Shown here one piece after another: positions 1-11,200 of a stretch of DNA of 64,000 nucleotides; the stretch's first letter is position 1, and each line of letters opens with the position of its first letter. Where the stretch lies: NCBI GenBank assembly GCA_002633025.1, contig NMRB01000579.1, positions 264,115 to 328,114 on the forward strand. Direction: 5' to 3'. The position numbers and the translations under genes were made by a program. Under the pieces are notes generated by a model. It made no database searches. It saw only the letters and a list, made by a program, of their open reading frames with translations, and was not told where the DNA came from. This stretch comes from Notospermus geniculatus. Lineage: Eukaryota; Nemertea; Pilidiophora; Heteronemertea; Lineidae.

Positions 1-1439
1 GCACTTCCAGAGTTGCAACAATTCCAGAGTTGCACCGTAACACACGTTCGCCCCCAAAGAGACGAGCATCCAGAAAACTTTGATCTCGTTTCGATTGATA
101 ACTTCGATTATTTGCCGCGCGGTCGACACATGTTTTTCAATACCGGTAGTGTTGCAAACATGCCTACCAGTCCCATTGGCGTATTTTGTAGGCCTACGTT
201 ATCCCGCTAAAATGCGGTGATTAGCATGATTCGAGGGTCATTTCTTAATACGCTACGCTACGCGGTAAATTTTTATTTTGTAGGCCTACGATCGGCGGTA
301 GGGCCCGATGTAAACTTAAAACTAAAACAAATTTTCGCCTTCAAAGTCTCCAATCCACCCCCAAACCTTTCCTGGCGTTCTTGGCCCTTTTTGTGGGGAC
401 ACGCCCGACCGCCAGACGCCCGACACGTGTTTGCTCAAATTTGACGGATCATTTGATTGAGCATCTTATTGCGCAGACCTCTGCATGCATGGAGTGTTGT
501 TTTCATGCGTCAAAGATAATTTATCATGAGTTTATATTCAATGTTTGTAAACATTGCCGTTTACATTATGTTCTTTTGGACTTTTCGATTCCATTTCATA
601 TTCTTGGACTTTTCGGGACCTGCCAACCCACCAAATTGAATAGGCCATACACTAACGAAAAAGGCCTACTTTCGGTGTCAAAAAGGATTTGTAGAGGGAC
701 ATGCCACAAACAAATTACTCATTAGACAAAGAAAGACTAAAGACAAACAAAATGTAAACAATGAATTTCGTGGCCCGAGAAAATACTTGTGAAACATTTC
801 TTGTTAGGACTGCGAAGTAATAGCCCCTGGTGGCAGATTCTGTAACTAATCTTCCGTGTACGGAAGAACGATTCCGGTCTTGCAGCCACGGATTGTCCGT
901 GTCTATAACCACTTCGTTTTTGCATTGTATATTATATTGTAACATTCAGCAAGAATCAGCTGATCCACAGGCTGCCATCAGCAGGTCCATCTAGCGGCAA
1001 GTTTTGGAACCAAATTTCCCAGTCTACGGCCCTCAAGAAATTGGCCTCAAAACCTCGGTCAAAGTCACTTTTATCGAAAGTGACTACATATTTTCAACAC
1101 TTCATATCATAATCTTACAATAAATCGTAAAAGTTTGAAGAATATGTTGATATTCTTTCGGTGGAGATCGAGTGAAGTTGATCAGCGAAATCCGCGCTGA
1201 ACTTCGCGATCGATCCTCGAGAAGTGCCCACAAAAACACGATCAAAGTCACCCAAATTAAAAAATATATAGCATTTTCGCCCTGTCTATATAAAGTTATG
1301 ATACAGGACTGTAATATAACCAAATTTCATTGAAATATATTTAAAAATAAAGGAATGCGCACCATTTGAAAAGGTTCAGCAGAATAAATCAGCAAGTTCA
1401 GCAGGAAATCAGCACGAAATCAGCAGTTTACACCTACCC
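1..1439. other. Non-coding stretch with no gene recognised
   Basis: No open frame here looks like a protein family and none shows good exon borders. It holds GTAGGCCTAC-type motifs (near 190 and 285), a copy of an interspersed repeat (604-790) and a short degenerate run of AATCAGCA-like units near 1375-1425. Confidence 0.6.
604..790 (+). repeat. Interspersed repeat, related to 18626-18790
   Basis: About 180 bp align with the segment just after the N at 18625. Shared blocks include GGACTTTT(C/G)GGGAC, TGCCAACCCACCAAA, ACATGCCAC.AACAAATTA, and AATGAATTTCGTGGCCCG. The two copies differ by substitutions and indels, so this is an old dispersed element of unknown class. I see no terminal inverted repeat or coding frame. 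Confidence 0.6.
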
Positions 1440-2274
1440 CATGTGATTCAATGACCAACCAGAAGGCGTCCTCAAAAATAACCTCAAAAATTTCACAAAA
1501 AATCGTACAAAAAACTCGGAGCTGATGAAAAAATTATAATTTCTTCATTCGGGACACGCTTTGACCCCAAATGATTTGAATATGCATCAGTAGTCAATAG
1601 ATTACGCGAGAGGAAAAGGGCGAAACGTTGAGGACAAAACTGAACAATGCTGGAAGTGTAATGATTTTAGTGGTGAAGGCCAGCTCACCAAAAAAGGGGG
1701 GTTTACATATTGTAAATCGGTGTAACATCTACCTGAGTTTCTGTGTGTGAATGTTCCCCCTCATTGTACTGCTCTGTTGAACAGTCTGGTCTCTCTTGAC
1801 TTGTGTGAGCTTGTGACAGACGTGATGCCAGGGATGATGCAACTATAAGGCCCAGGCTGGATTCAAACTCGGGACCTACCACTTGCTAGGCTCTCCTCCT
1901 CTATGGACATAGTAGGGCTAGAGACAGGAAGCATAGAAAATGAACAAGACCACAAGTTCTACAAAATATGATTTTATTCACAAGTCTGAACACAGAACAG
2001 TCAAGACTTTCTATCAAGTATACAAAAGGATTCTGCTCTGGTCAATCATAATTTTGTACCAATGTGGAGAGCATCACATACAAGTCACAATCAGACAGGT
2101 CTTTTTCATAAGACCAACAGCATAGTGCAGAGACCCATATTTTCAAAATGAGATGCTTTGAAAAACTTTCACACTTAGAATCTAAATTTGATCTCAGTTA
2201 TGCCAATCTTTTTCACACGATTGTTAGGAAATCCTGATATTGTGCCCATGGCTTAAAGGGACCCTAGACAGTGT

Positions 2275-2331
2275 ACTGGTCCCCTGTCCTAGAGGTGCTC
2301 TAGCAGAGCAACTCGAGGACAGGGAACCAGT
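2275..2331. repeat. Short hairpin inside the direct repeat
   Basis: The 16-base arms (2275-2290 and 2316-2331) are inverted repeats with one mismatch: ACTGGTCCCCTGTCCT against the complement of AGGACAGGGAACCAGT. The loop is 25 bases here and 19 in the second copy (12628-12678). This could be a small foldback element or an RNA hairpin; function unknown. Confidence 0.6.
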
Positions 2332-2544
2332 CTAACAGGTAGATTTCAAATGCTCTCAAAGTTCAAACACAGTGACAATGCAGTTTTAGTAGCCTAGTCG
2401 AAGAATGTGACCATTTCCTTGGGCACTGCTACAACTAAAACCTTATCAGCATTCACGGTCCACATTTCCAGAGTATTATGACGTATGAATTGACTAAACA
2501 CAACAGTTTATTTTCATGTAACACTACCAGGGAACTGACAAAAT

Positions 2545-2735
2545 TTTACAATGAGCTGTGCTAGAACACTACCAGTACTAAAGAGTAACACATTCAACAC
2601 TACTAAAGCAGTGGTTAAACACTACCGAGCAGTTTATTGAACACGACATAGTAGCTAATAAAACACTACTAAGTAGTTAATTAAACACTACTATATGGTT
2701 TATTAAACACTATTGGTGTAGTTTATTGTTTGTGC
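2545..2735. repeat. Degenerate tandem repeat of AACACTACT-like units
   Basis: Units resembling AACACTACTAAGTAGTTTATTA recur about seven times with divergence. The same run is present at 12895-13075 in the second copy of the direct repeat. Confidence 0.5.
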
Positions 2736-2925
2736 TATTTGCATATGTTGGTTATTGCGAACTCACTGGCAGGAATCCCAGCCAACGATTGGAGCTGATT
2801 AACATAAAAACTACATCAGGTCATGAGCTTCTGCAAAAAGCCATGAATTTTTGTGGTTCAGTTAACAAGTGAACATTGAGTTCATGAATTTCTGTCCACT
2901 TTATCAAGCTGATTATGCTGGTTAA

Positions 2926-3227
2926 CCCATTAGGCGCCATATAGCCCAAACCCGCCCAAGCCTGCATAATCCCATATAGCCCAAACCAGCCCGTGTGATT
3001 TCCGGCCGTCACAGAGGCAACCAACGAAAAAGAAAAAAAAAGTCTAACCTCGACTCCAGTTGTATCATGTAGCCAGTGTTATAAGCTACAAAATAAACAT
3101 CACTTGTTCACTTTATCTTCAACTTTTTCTTTTTGTCATTTGAGCCAAAAACCAAGATATGGTAAAAAAGTGAAAAGCACTGGGAAAAAAAGCTGACCTA
3201 ATTTATACTTGTCTGGCGCCTAATGGG
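2926..3227. mobile_element. piggyBac-like MITE with TTAA target duplication
   Basis: A 302 bp element has perfect 14 bp terminal inverted repeats: CCCATTAGGCGCCA at 2926-2939 and its complement at 3214-3227. TTAA lies on each side (2922-2925 and 3228-3231). The matching place in the second direct-repeat copy (near 13275) has one TTAA and no element, a clean empty site. TTAA duplication and termini starting CCC are hallmarks of the piggyBac superfamily. No transposase frame is present, so it is non-autonomous. Inside is an imperfect doublet of a CATATAGCCCAAACC motif. Confidence 0.9.
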
Positions 3228-4241
3228 TTAAGGTTCCCAGAGTAAAGGGACTATGAGCACCTTCTTGAAACAGGCAGACTTGTGTACGTCAGGGGTGGAT
3301 CCAGGATTTGGGGAAAGAGGGGGCGCCCTGTGCTAGGAACATTGAAATTGGCGCAGAATTTGATATTGGAAGAGAAATATCCCAGTGGCAAAGCCAGGTC
3401 TCTCTGACCTTACAACTGCCATTTTGGTGTTTTTCCAAATCAGTTATACGTTCTCATAGACATTGATAACTTTTCTTATAAAATACCACTCCACACAAAT
3501 TTATTGACATGTAACATTATTTTCTCTCATCTTCACCGATATTAAACATATTTACAGCTATACAGATATCTAATCACATGATACAAATATCATGGCATTT
3601 TATGCCCTATTCCTTCACGAAAACAGTTACAAAGACACATAATTTACCGTAAATTTTACCATGAACGTATCTTTCCGAAATATCTGTCACCACATAGCAA
3701 GAAAATCTCCCAAAAAACCTTAGCAGAATGGGAAATTTTACTGCCGTTAGAGACCACCACCAGTTGAGTTAGTGGTCCTAGAATGCCACGGGATTGACAT
3801 CACCAGTGTAAGCTACGACCTAGTGTATATGTTCCCGGTTTTCCCATGCGCATGTAAGACTGACGGTTACAGGATAACTCACTCCCGGATTGGGGGTTGA
3901 AACCACTTCATGAACTGTTTTCTGGTTGCCAAGATTCAATTTGCTGCTAAAAATATCTCCAGCAATCTGTTACACTGAGTGTAGCAATCTATGAGCAATA
4001 ACAATGACACTGACAAATGCTGATGCCTTTGCACAACTCTGATTTTCTGCACATTTTTTGGGAAATTCTGAAATCTAATTCTAATAGTGGGCCTACAGCT
4101 TGAAATCTAAGGCCTTAGCCCCCGATTCAGAACTTCAAAAAAATATTTGAATATCGACATTGTGTGGTGGACATAACACATTCTTTGAAATTAATTGCTA
4201 CTTTCAGAGAGATCAGTTCAAAGGTTTGGAGTATTGTGGAA

Positions 4242-4242
4242 N
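4242..4242. other. Assembly join (single N) at the end of a repeat copy
   Basis: The N sits exactly where similarity to 11795-14291 stops. Other single Ns lie at 7069, 18625 and 34705. Confidence 0.85.
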
Positions 4243-4914
4243 TCTAATAGTTTGTCAACGTCAGTATAACCCTCCCCCTCTGTGGTAGTAATTTGTAGAC
4301 ATTCTGCAGTGTGTAAATATAAGAACAAATTCGATTGCTGGGGGTACACTCTGAATGAAGTCTCACTGAGGAGCCAAATGCCCCTTTGTTGCCCTAGTTT
4401 GTCGGTAGGAAATTGAGTTTGACCGAAGTACATGTTGTGTGCTTTGGGGAAGGGTAGCGCTTGGAAGGAACCTAAGGGGCAGAAATGGCTATATCATGTG
4501 CATTCAAGAGACTTTTGAACAAGGTTGGTTTAGCATCCCAATCTGTCAGCATCCTGGGCGAACCAAAAACTTCCAGCTAGTAGGATGAATTTGGGAGGGT
4601 GGTTCCGGGGAAAAGGGCCGCATAAGCGAGTTCAGTCCATAACGACCAGTTCGTACAAGTCTTGCCTTGAATGTTCGCCACAAGTTCTTTCCAATATTTT
4701 CGAGGTATATGAACAAATTATGATATTTCAGACTGATTCAGTGGATTTTTGAAATATCACTGCTTTCCGTGCTGGGGGGTCAGTTCTTGCCCAGCCTTCA
4801 CCTCTATGTTCATGCGCCATACATGAACGTAGACTTACGATTTGCTTCCATGGAGGAGCTGTATTTTTTTCTGGTGAATGAGGTCCCATGTCTCAATTTA
4901 TAGGCCGAAATATT

Positions 4915-5205
4915 CGTTGCAGCCTTTAATAATTTGTAGGCCTACTCGCTGGTTGCAGTCTTTTATAATTTGTAGGCCTACTCACTGGTTGCAGTCTTTT
5001 ATAATTTGTAGGCCTACTCACTGGTTGCAGTCTTATAATTTGTAGGCCTACTCGCTGGTTGCAGTCTTTTATAATTTGTAGGCCTACTCGCTGGTTGCAG
5101 TCTTTTATAATTTGTAGCCCTACTTGCTGGTTGCAGTCTTATAATTTGTAGGCCTACTCACTGGTTGCAGTCTTTTATTTGTAGGCCTACTTGCTGGTTG
5201 CAGTC
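4915..5205. repeat. Minisatellite of about 35 bp, 8-9 units
   Basis: Units read roughly TTTATAATTTGTAGGCCTAC followed by T(C/T)(G/A)CTGGTTGCAGTCT. Each carries the palindrome GTAGGCCTAC (one unit has GTAGCCCTAC). Small length differences come from the TTTTATAATT run. Confidence 0.9.
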
Positions 5206-5474
5206 ATTCTAAATTCTTGTCAGTCATCTTCCCTAGATTTGCACTTAATGAGGGGTTAGATGGTATGTGAATCGCAGGTGTGACTGCAAGACTGGGGGCT
5301 TTGTCGAATCAGTCACTGCCATAGCTTCGCCCTCTCAGCACTGGGGCTGGTGAGGCAAGCCAACAGGCTGAACTGGAGTCTCAGACCAAGGGAAGAATGA
5401 GTCTTCCTGCTGAGTACTAGTCAGAAAGACCCAGGGAACTTAACTCTTCTGCCCGCAGGTTTGAGCAGACTGAC

Positions 5475-5638
5475 AGTATCATCTGTTAAGTTTTCTGATG
5501 ACTGGGGAAAGTAAATTGCTGAGAGTTTGAAGAAATATTCTTCAGATAAATGTAGTTGATAGAATCAAATTTTCTTCAAATATTTTTCAACCAGTTCCAC
5601 GGGATGTGAGAAAAGTTTGACAGAAGATGCCATCTGCT
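5475..5638. mobile_element. Palindromic MITE-like element, copy 1 of family P
   Basis: The left end (GTATCATCTGTTAAGTTTTCT) and right end (AAAAGTTTGACAGAAGATGCC) are approximate inverted repeats. Between them, GTTTGAAGAAATATTC and TTTTCTTCAAATATTT form a second inner inverted pair. Related copies lie at 26087-26248, 27051-27214 and 35889-36035. There is no coding frame, and the superfamily is not assignable by eye. Confidence 0.55.
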
Positions 5639-6557
5639 ATAGCTTCTGAAGGACTTGTGGGTCTCTTAGTCGACTGATTTTATCCCAATGGCAAAAGTTG
5701 ATGAAAGGATCATAGGGATCCTGTTGTCTTCTGAAGCCATTAGTCCTACGAATGCTGTATTTGGTCCCAGGCCAGAGCAGCTCTGCAGCTGGTTACCCAT
5801 GGTAATTTTTGGTACATGTAAATGGACATTAGGTAGTCAATCTTTGGTAAAAGGTGCTTTATATGTTTTCATGCTTATCATTCAGTGTAAGTTCATTTAA
5901 CTTTTTTTGCATGAATTGTTATTAAAATGGAATTTGTTGGGAGTCATGATGCATTTTAACCTCCATGGTATTCTGGATATAGTATTGTTGGGGGAAACTT
6001 GTATATACAACATGTATAGGCTGCGAGCTGAAATTTTCAATGGAATGAAATTTATTCTGCTGGACGAATAGTTGAAATACCTCTATACGAATGCATTATA
6101 TTTGCGAGTTTCTGATCAAGTGTTTTAAGTTCACAGGAAGTTCTCTATTTTACTGTAACAGCTACATGTATGGTGAACCATAGAGTTGTTGGCCAACATG
6201 CAGTGTTTGGTCGACCACCTATTGACAGATATTCGTTCATCAGCAACACTCCACTGCAGAGAACGGTGAATCAATTGGTGGCCATCTACCGGTACTTACC
6301 CTAGTAGTGGTCGCGATTTTTTCTTGAAATCAAGTTCTCTGGGCCCTGCAATCGTTAAGATCATTCCACATTTACTTCGAAAATGTTCAGTCACTGTTCC
6401 TGGTTCAGGAATGTTCCTGTTGAAGGTTTGATTATTTCACTGATTTAAGTCAATCTGGATGCAAAATGTCCTACATGTACAGAATGTAATATTTATTATA
6501 AATAGGGAATTATTCATTCTAATCTGTGTGTTTTCTTCTTATTTTGGCTTGATTTGC

Positions 6558-6579
6558 AATCAATCAATCAATCAATCAA
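6558..6579 (+). repeat. AATC microsatellite
   Basis: Five to six tandem AATC units. Confidence 0.9.
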
Positions 6580-6794
6580 CCAGTCAGTAGGCCTATTGGC
6601 GTTATTCCTTCAGTTAAGGCCACTACATAAACCAGAGTATGGGGCTAACACTAATGTTAGCGCAAACGGGCCAGGCCCATGACTGAGGCCATGTCAGAAG
6701 TGATTGGCCGAATTTGTTATCCCAAAGCCACATCGATTTGATGGTGGCACCGCATTTAATACCGAACGAGTTGAAACTCAGTTGATACAGAAGT

Positions 6795-7680
6795 TATTTC
6801 CGTGGGAAAAAATAATATTTCCATGGAAGAAAATTATTTCCACAGAAAACAAAATTATGCGGAAAATTTTTAGCAGAATTTATTTCCGCGGAAAAATTTA
6901 TTTTACGCAGAAAAATTATATATTTTGAGATTCTGCATAAAAATAATATATTTAAATATTTATAATTTAATATATATATTAATATTTATATTTATAATTT
7001 AATATTTATATATACTTACAATGTATATTTCCGCGAAAAAAAATTTAGTTCCGCAGAGAAAAAAAATTNTCTAATTTAGTTCCGTGGCAAGAAATAAAAA
7101 TATTCTGCGAAAAATATGTTATAATTTCACGGAAAAATGATTTTTTTCTCCGTGGAAAAAATGATTTCTTTCTGCGGAAAAAAATTATTTATACTTTATT
7201 GACGCGGAAAAAATGATAAAATTGCGCGGGGAAAAAAGTAATAAAAACCTGGAGGGGATTGTACATGTATGTAATTTATTTCCACACAAAAAGACAACTT
7301 TTTCTGTTTGGAAAACATAACACTGGTATATTTCCGCCGAAAAAAAAATTTGTATAATTTATTTCCGCCGAAAAAAATTAAAGATTTCTGCGAAGAAAAT
7401 TATATATTTTAGCGAAAAAATGATTTGTTTCCGCGTAAAAATATTTTTTCTGCGGAAAAAACAAATATAATTATATTTTCCATGGAAAATGATTTATTTT
7501 GTGGAAAAAATAGAATTCCGCGGAAGAAAATTATGTACATTTTATTTTCAGAGAAACCTTTTTCCGTGGAAAAATAATATATTTCCACATAAAAAAATAG
7601 TTTGTTTCGGCGGAAAAATCATATGTTTCTGCAAAAGAAATTATATAATTTCCATAGAAAAAACAAATTCCGCGGAACAT
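6795..7680. repeat. Array of about 30 TTCCGCGGAA-like palindromes
   Basis: Roughly every 20-30 bases there is a unit of the type TTTCCGCGGAAAAA or a near variant (TTTCCATGGAA, TTTCCGTGGAAA, TTCTGCGGAAA), separated by A/T-rich spacers. Full palindromes occur for example near 6884, 7515 and 7667. An 80 bp pure A/T block sits at 6935-7015 and an N at 7069. The array ends about 530 bp before the start of the ankyrin-cGLR gene. It may be a low-complexity satellite; each full unit also fits TTC(N4)GAA, the half-site layout of some STAT sites, which is only a resemblance. Confidence 0.75.
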
Positions 7681-8206
7681 AAATCAGGCAGCTGGCCTAG
7701 CTTTCGTTTTCTCTTATTTCACTGCTACACACACAAACAGTTAAATGTTAAAAAATAATCTAGGTCTTACAACATAAATCACCCTGTCAGTCCCACTCAC
7801 ACTTCCGACCTAAATACTGATTGTGTGATATCATAAGTGAAACTGGTCTGCTGATTCAAACAGCCTATACCCTGGAAGCGAAACTGCTGTTCTGTGACGG
7901 AGGATGTAGTCTATAGACCAGCTATACCATTTGATATTTGCATGTCGGCTGTGAAAAATCTGTTGATGAGTTGGGATGTATAGGAATACGAAAACTCTGA
8001 TCGCAGAAGATACAATGGTGTCCAAAGCAATTTATTCATATTTCTAAATTCTCATCACATTGGTGGCAATTTCACTGTTGCATTCTCTTCCCGTTTTTGC
8101 CAGATTCCGTGTATGTTTCACGAGGAATAGAGTATACATGTAATACACAGTTGGACCTACAGGGACCACTTTTTTGAAATAGCTCAATTTCAAACAATTT
8201 GGAACC
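7681..8206 (+). promoter_or_regulatory. 5' flank of the ankyrin-cGLR gene
   Basis: No coding sequence is seen on the plus strand. An in-frame stop (TAG, 8180-8182) lies 27 bases before the start codon, which fixes the start unless an unseen spliced leader exon exists. I see no convincing TATA box; the promoter is placed here by position only. Confidence 0.35.
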
Positions 8207-11200
8207 ATGGCTGCTGGCTGTGATGTGAGTGTTTCGGATTTAAAGGACGCTGTTTCTAGTGGGAATGTATCACTAATGAAAACATTATTAGACGCTGGTG
8301 CAGACGTTAACTCCATGTTTCGGAATGAAGACGAGTCACCATTATTTAATGTAACATTGAACAATGACCCATATTCTCGAGAAAAAAATATCACCATTCT
8401 ATGCATGGCGGTTAAATCCGGGAATGTTGACGTTGTGAAAGAACTGATAAACCACGGCGCTGACGTTGAACTTCAGTGTGAACCATTTGGATCAAGTCCC
8501 CTACATGTTGCCGCAAAGAAAGGTGATGGCGGACTGGCAGTTCTTGCGGAGCTGATTGTGGCAGGGGCAGACGTCAACATCCTCTTCCCTCGTTTAAAGT
8601 ATGCCCCGATTCACTTGGCAGCAGAGGGTGGACACATACTCGTTCTGAGAAAACTGATAGAGAAAAAAGCTGATTTGAACCCGCAGAATAGGAAACGACA
8701 GGCTCCGATACATTTAGCCTGTGAGAATGGACATGTTGAGTCTGTGGTGGAGCTTGTTAAAGCAGGGGCAAATCTTGAAATATTGGACAGACTCGGGGAA
8801 ACCCCAATTCACGCAGCAGCGAGGAATGGCGATATCGAAACCATTGGTGCGCTGATTAAAGAGAGTGTTGAAGTGAATGTCCGGAATCGTAAGGAAGCAA
8901 CACCCATCCATCTGGCGACGAGGTATGGCCATATAGGCGCTGTCGTTGAACTGATAAAAGCACAAGCAGACGTGAACGCTTTGGATGAGAACAACGAAAC
9001 TCCAATCCATATTGCAGCTAAGGAATGCCACGCGGATATACTAGCCAAATTGATTGATGCTGGAGCTGATGTCAATGTCTTGAGCAAAGAGGGGAAGGCT
9101 CCAATTGACGTAGCAATTGAAGAAAGGCTCACAAACATTGTCATTCAGCTGATAAAAGCCGGTGCTCAAGTGAAAGTCACCAATGAAATCCGTGTCGCTG
9201 CTGAAAACTGTGACATTGATGGGCCCCTCGTTCAGCAAATCCAGGCATGTACTGAGTTAAAAGTCCTGGATAACATTGTCAAGGAGGCCTTAATCCATGT
9301 GGCAGCTGGAAATGGTACACGTAATAGTGTTGGACTCGTTGAACTCATTAAAGCTCGCAGTAAAATTGATCCTTGGGCAAGTCGGCAGATCTTACAAGGG
9401 GATACATACTCTTCTCTGATGAAGTTGATAATGCCGAAGTTGCATGACGATAGGGAATACGCCACTGTTTTAGATGACTTGGTCTATGCTTTACTGAACG
9501 CGATATCTGAATCTTCAGAGACTGATTATAATCTAGATGCGTTGACCATTCCGGATCACCATGGTCGGACTTTGCTACGAAGCCTGGTTTGCTTAGGATG
9601 GAACAAACAAACAATCAAAGAGGCAAAAGCGAAGGGTATCTCTGTCGGTTCAACTGATTGTTGCGGCAGAACAATTCTTTTTGATGCAATTTGCATCGGT
9701 AATGAAAAGGCAGTGTATGATTCAGTTGATGCTGGGTGTCCTCTAGAGATTGTTGATAAGAAAAAAAGATCCGTTTTACACCTCGCTGCAGCATTCGGTC
9801 ATTGTGATTTGATGGAGTTGTTCATCTCGAAGGGTTTGGATCCAAATGCTGTGGATGAGAATGGGAGAAATAGTGTCCATTTCGCAGCGATGTGCAGGCA
9901 GGATGCGGCAGTAAAACTTCTGTATGATCATGGTGCTGACTGCAAAAAGAGGGATGAACGCGGCTTAACGCCTTATGATTATTTGCATGACTCGGAGAGG
10001 GACGGTCTGACAGCCCGCAGGCTGCTTGGAGGAAAAACAAAGCAAATTTCGTACGTTCATCTCGATGAGGATAACTTTGTATACAACAGGACAAACCAAA
10101 TAAACATGGCTGACATAAGCGTGACTCCAGGTTTGGGATCTGTTGAATGTCTTGAGAATTTCAAACTCGATGAAATGGTGTTTAGTATAAAACAACAGAT
10201 ACGCGCAATCCTGCTCGAAGCTGTGCCAGAACTTGAACAGGAGATGGGAGCAACGCTGGTGGGTGTTGGAAGTTCAAACGAAAAGACAAAATTGGGTATC
10301 CCTGATGAGGTGGATTTTCTCATTTCTTTACCAATTGATGCAAGTGATGGACTCCTTCGTGAAGTAAGTGAGGGTTATATGTTTATGTCAGACTATAACA
10401 TGCATGGAATTGAGGGCTCATTCAGTGTATGGTTATGGAACAAGCTTCTTACTTGGTGGTACCAGCGCCAAAATTCCAATGAAAATTCTGGCGAAAAATT
10501 CCAGATACCGTTCCCACCAGTGAGACACCCAGAGCATATGGTATGTGTCAACTGGATTTGGCTTTATTCTGATGATATTTTCAAGGTTATTCCCATTTCC
10601 ATTGACTTGGTCATGGCGTTCTGTTCCGATATGCATTTCTCAACAATATGGGTCGATACCTGGGCGAAAACAACAGTTGAGTTGGAAAAAATCAAATCCT
10701 ACATTGTTCCAAAGGTACCGAAGGCTGTCGAAGAAGGAAGGAGTCTGGGACGAGTATCCTATCCTGAACACGAGGTACAACACATGCTCAAGTTAGATCC
10801 GCGGATCAAGGGAGTCTATATCACGGCTAAGGCCATGCGGATGCAAGAAATATGTGGATTCAAAATCAAAGATGGCGAAGGAAACCTCCATATGGTTGGC
10901 GCGTTCGTCACAAGCTATCGGCTGAAGACGGTATTCCTCCATTTAGTGCCAGTTTTTCAGCGACTGAAGCTCTCTGTTGGTCGGATGGTACTGCTAGTAT
11001 ATGAACAGTTAGAATCTTGTCTGGTCAGCAAGAAACTGCCATTGTTCTTCAGGCCTGACATTAACGTTCTTGCTGGCTCCGGGGTGGATTTGACAGTTAG
11101 CACCAAGGTTGCCAAAGTGATGTCAAAATATGTGAAGAAGGTGTATGAGGAGGATTTCAAAGCTGATATTGCTGATGATGACCGCCAGTTGGCTGAGGTT

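Larger units (their letters stand above)
1440..4241 (+). repeat. 2.5 kb direct repeat, copy 1
   Basis: This segment recurs at 11795-14291. It starts at CATGTGATTCAAT in both places and ends at TATTGTGGA(A), directly before the N at 4242. Without the 302 bp insertion and its extra TTAA this copy is 2496 bp, against 2497 bp for copy 2. Similarity is lower in the first 500 bp (several substitutions and small indels) and close to identity afterwards. Contents include a SINE-like tRNA segment near 1860-1895, a hairpin and a run of AACACTACT-like units. No gene is apparent. Confidence 0.9.
4243..6780. other. Gene-free stretch with repeats
   Basis: I find no convincing exon. It holds a 35 bp minisatellite (4915-5205), a palindromic MITE-like unit (5475-5638) and an AATC microsatellite (6558-6579). 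Short frames such as 5688-5900 show no family likeness. Confidence 0.5.

Noticed and set aside
8714-10323. Minus-strand frames across the ankyrin-cGLR gene
   Set aside because: They are antisense shadows of a strongly coding plus-strand frame.
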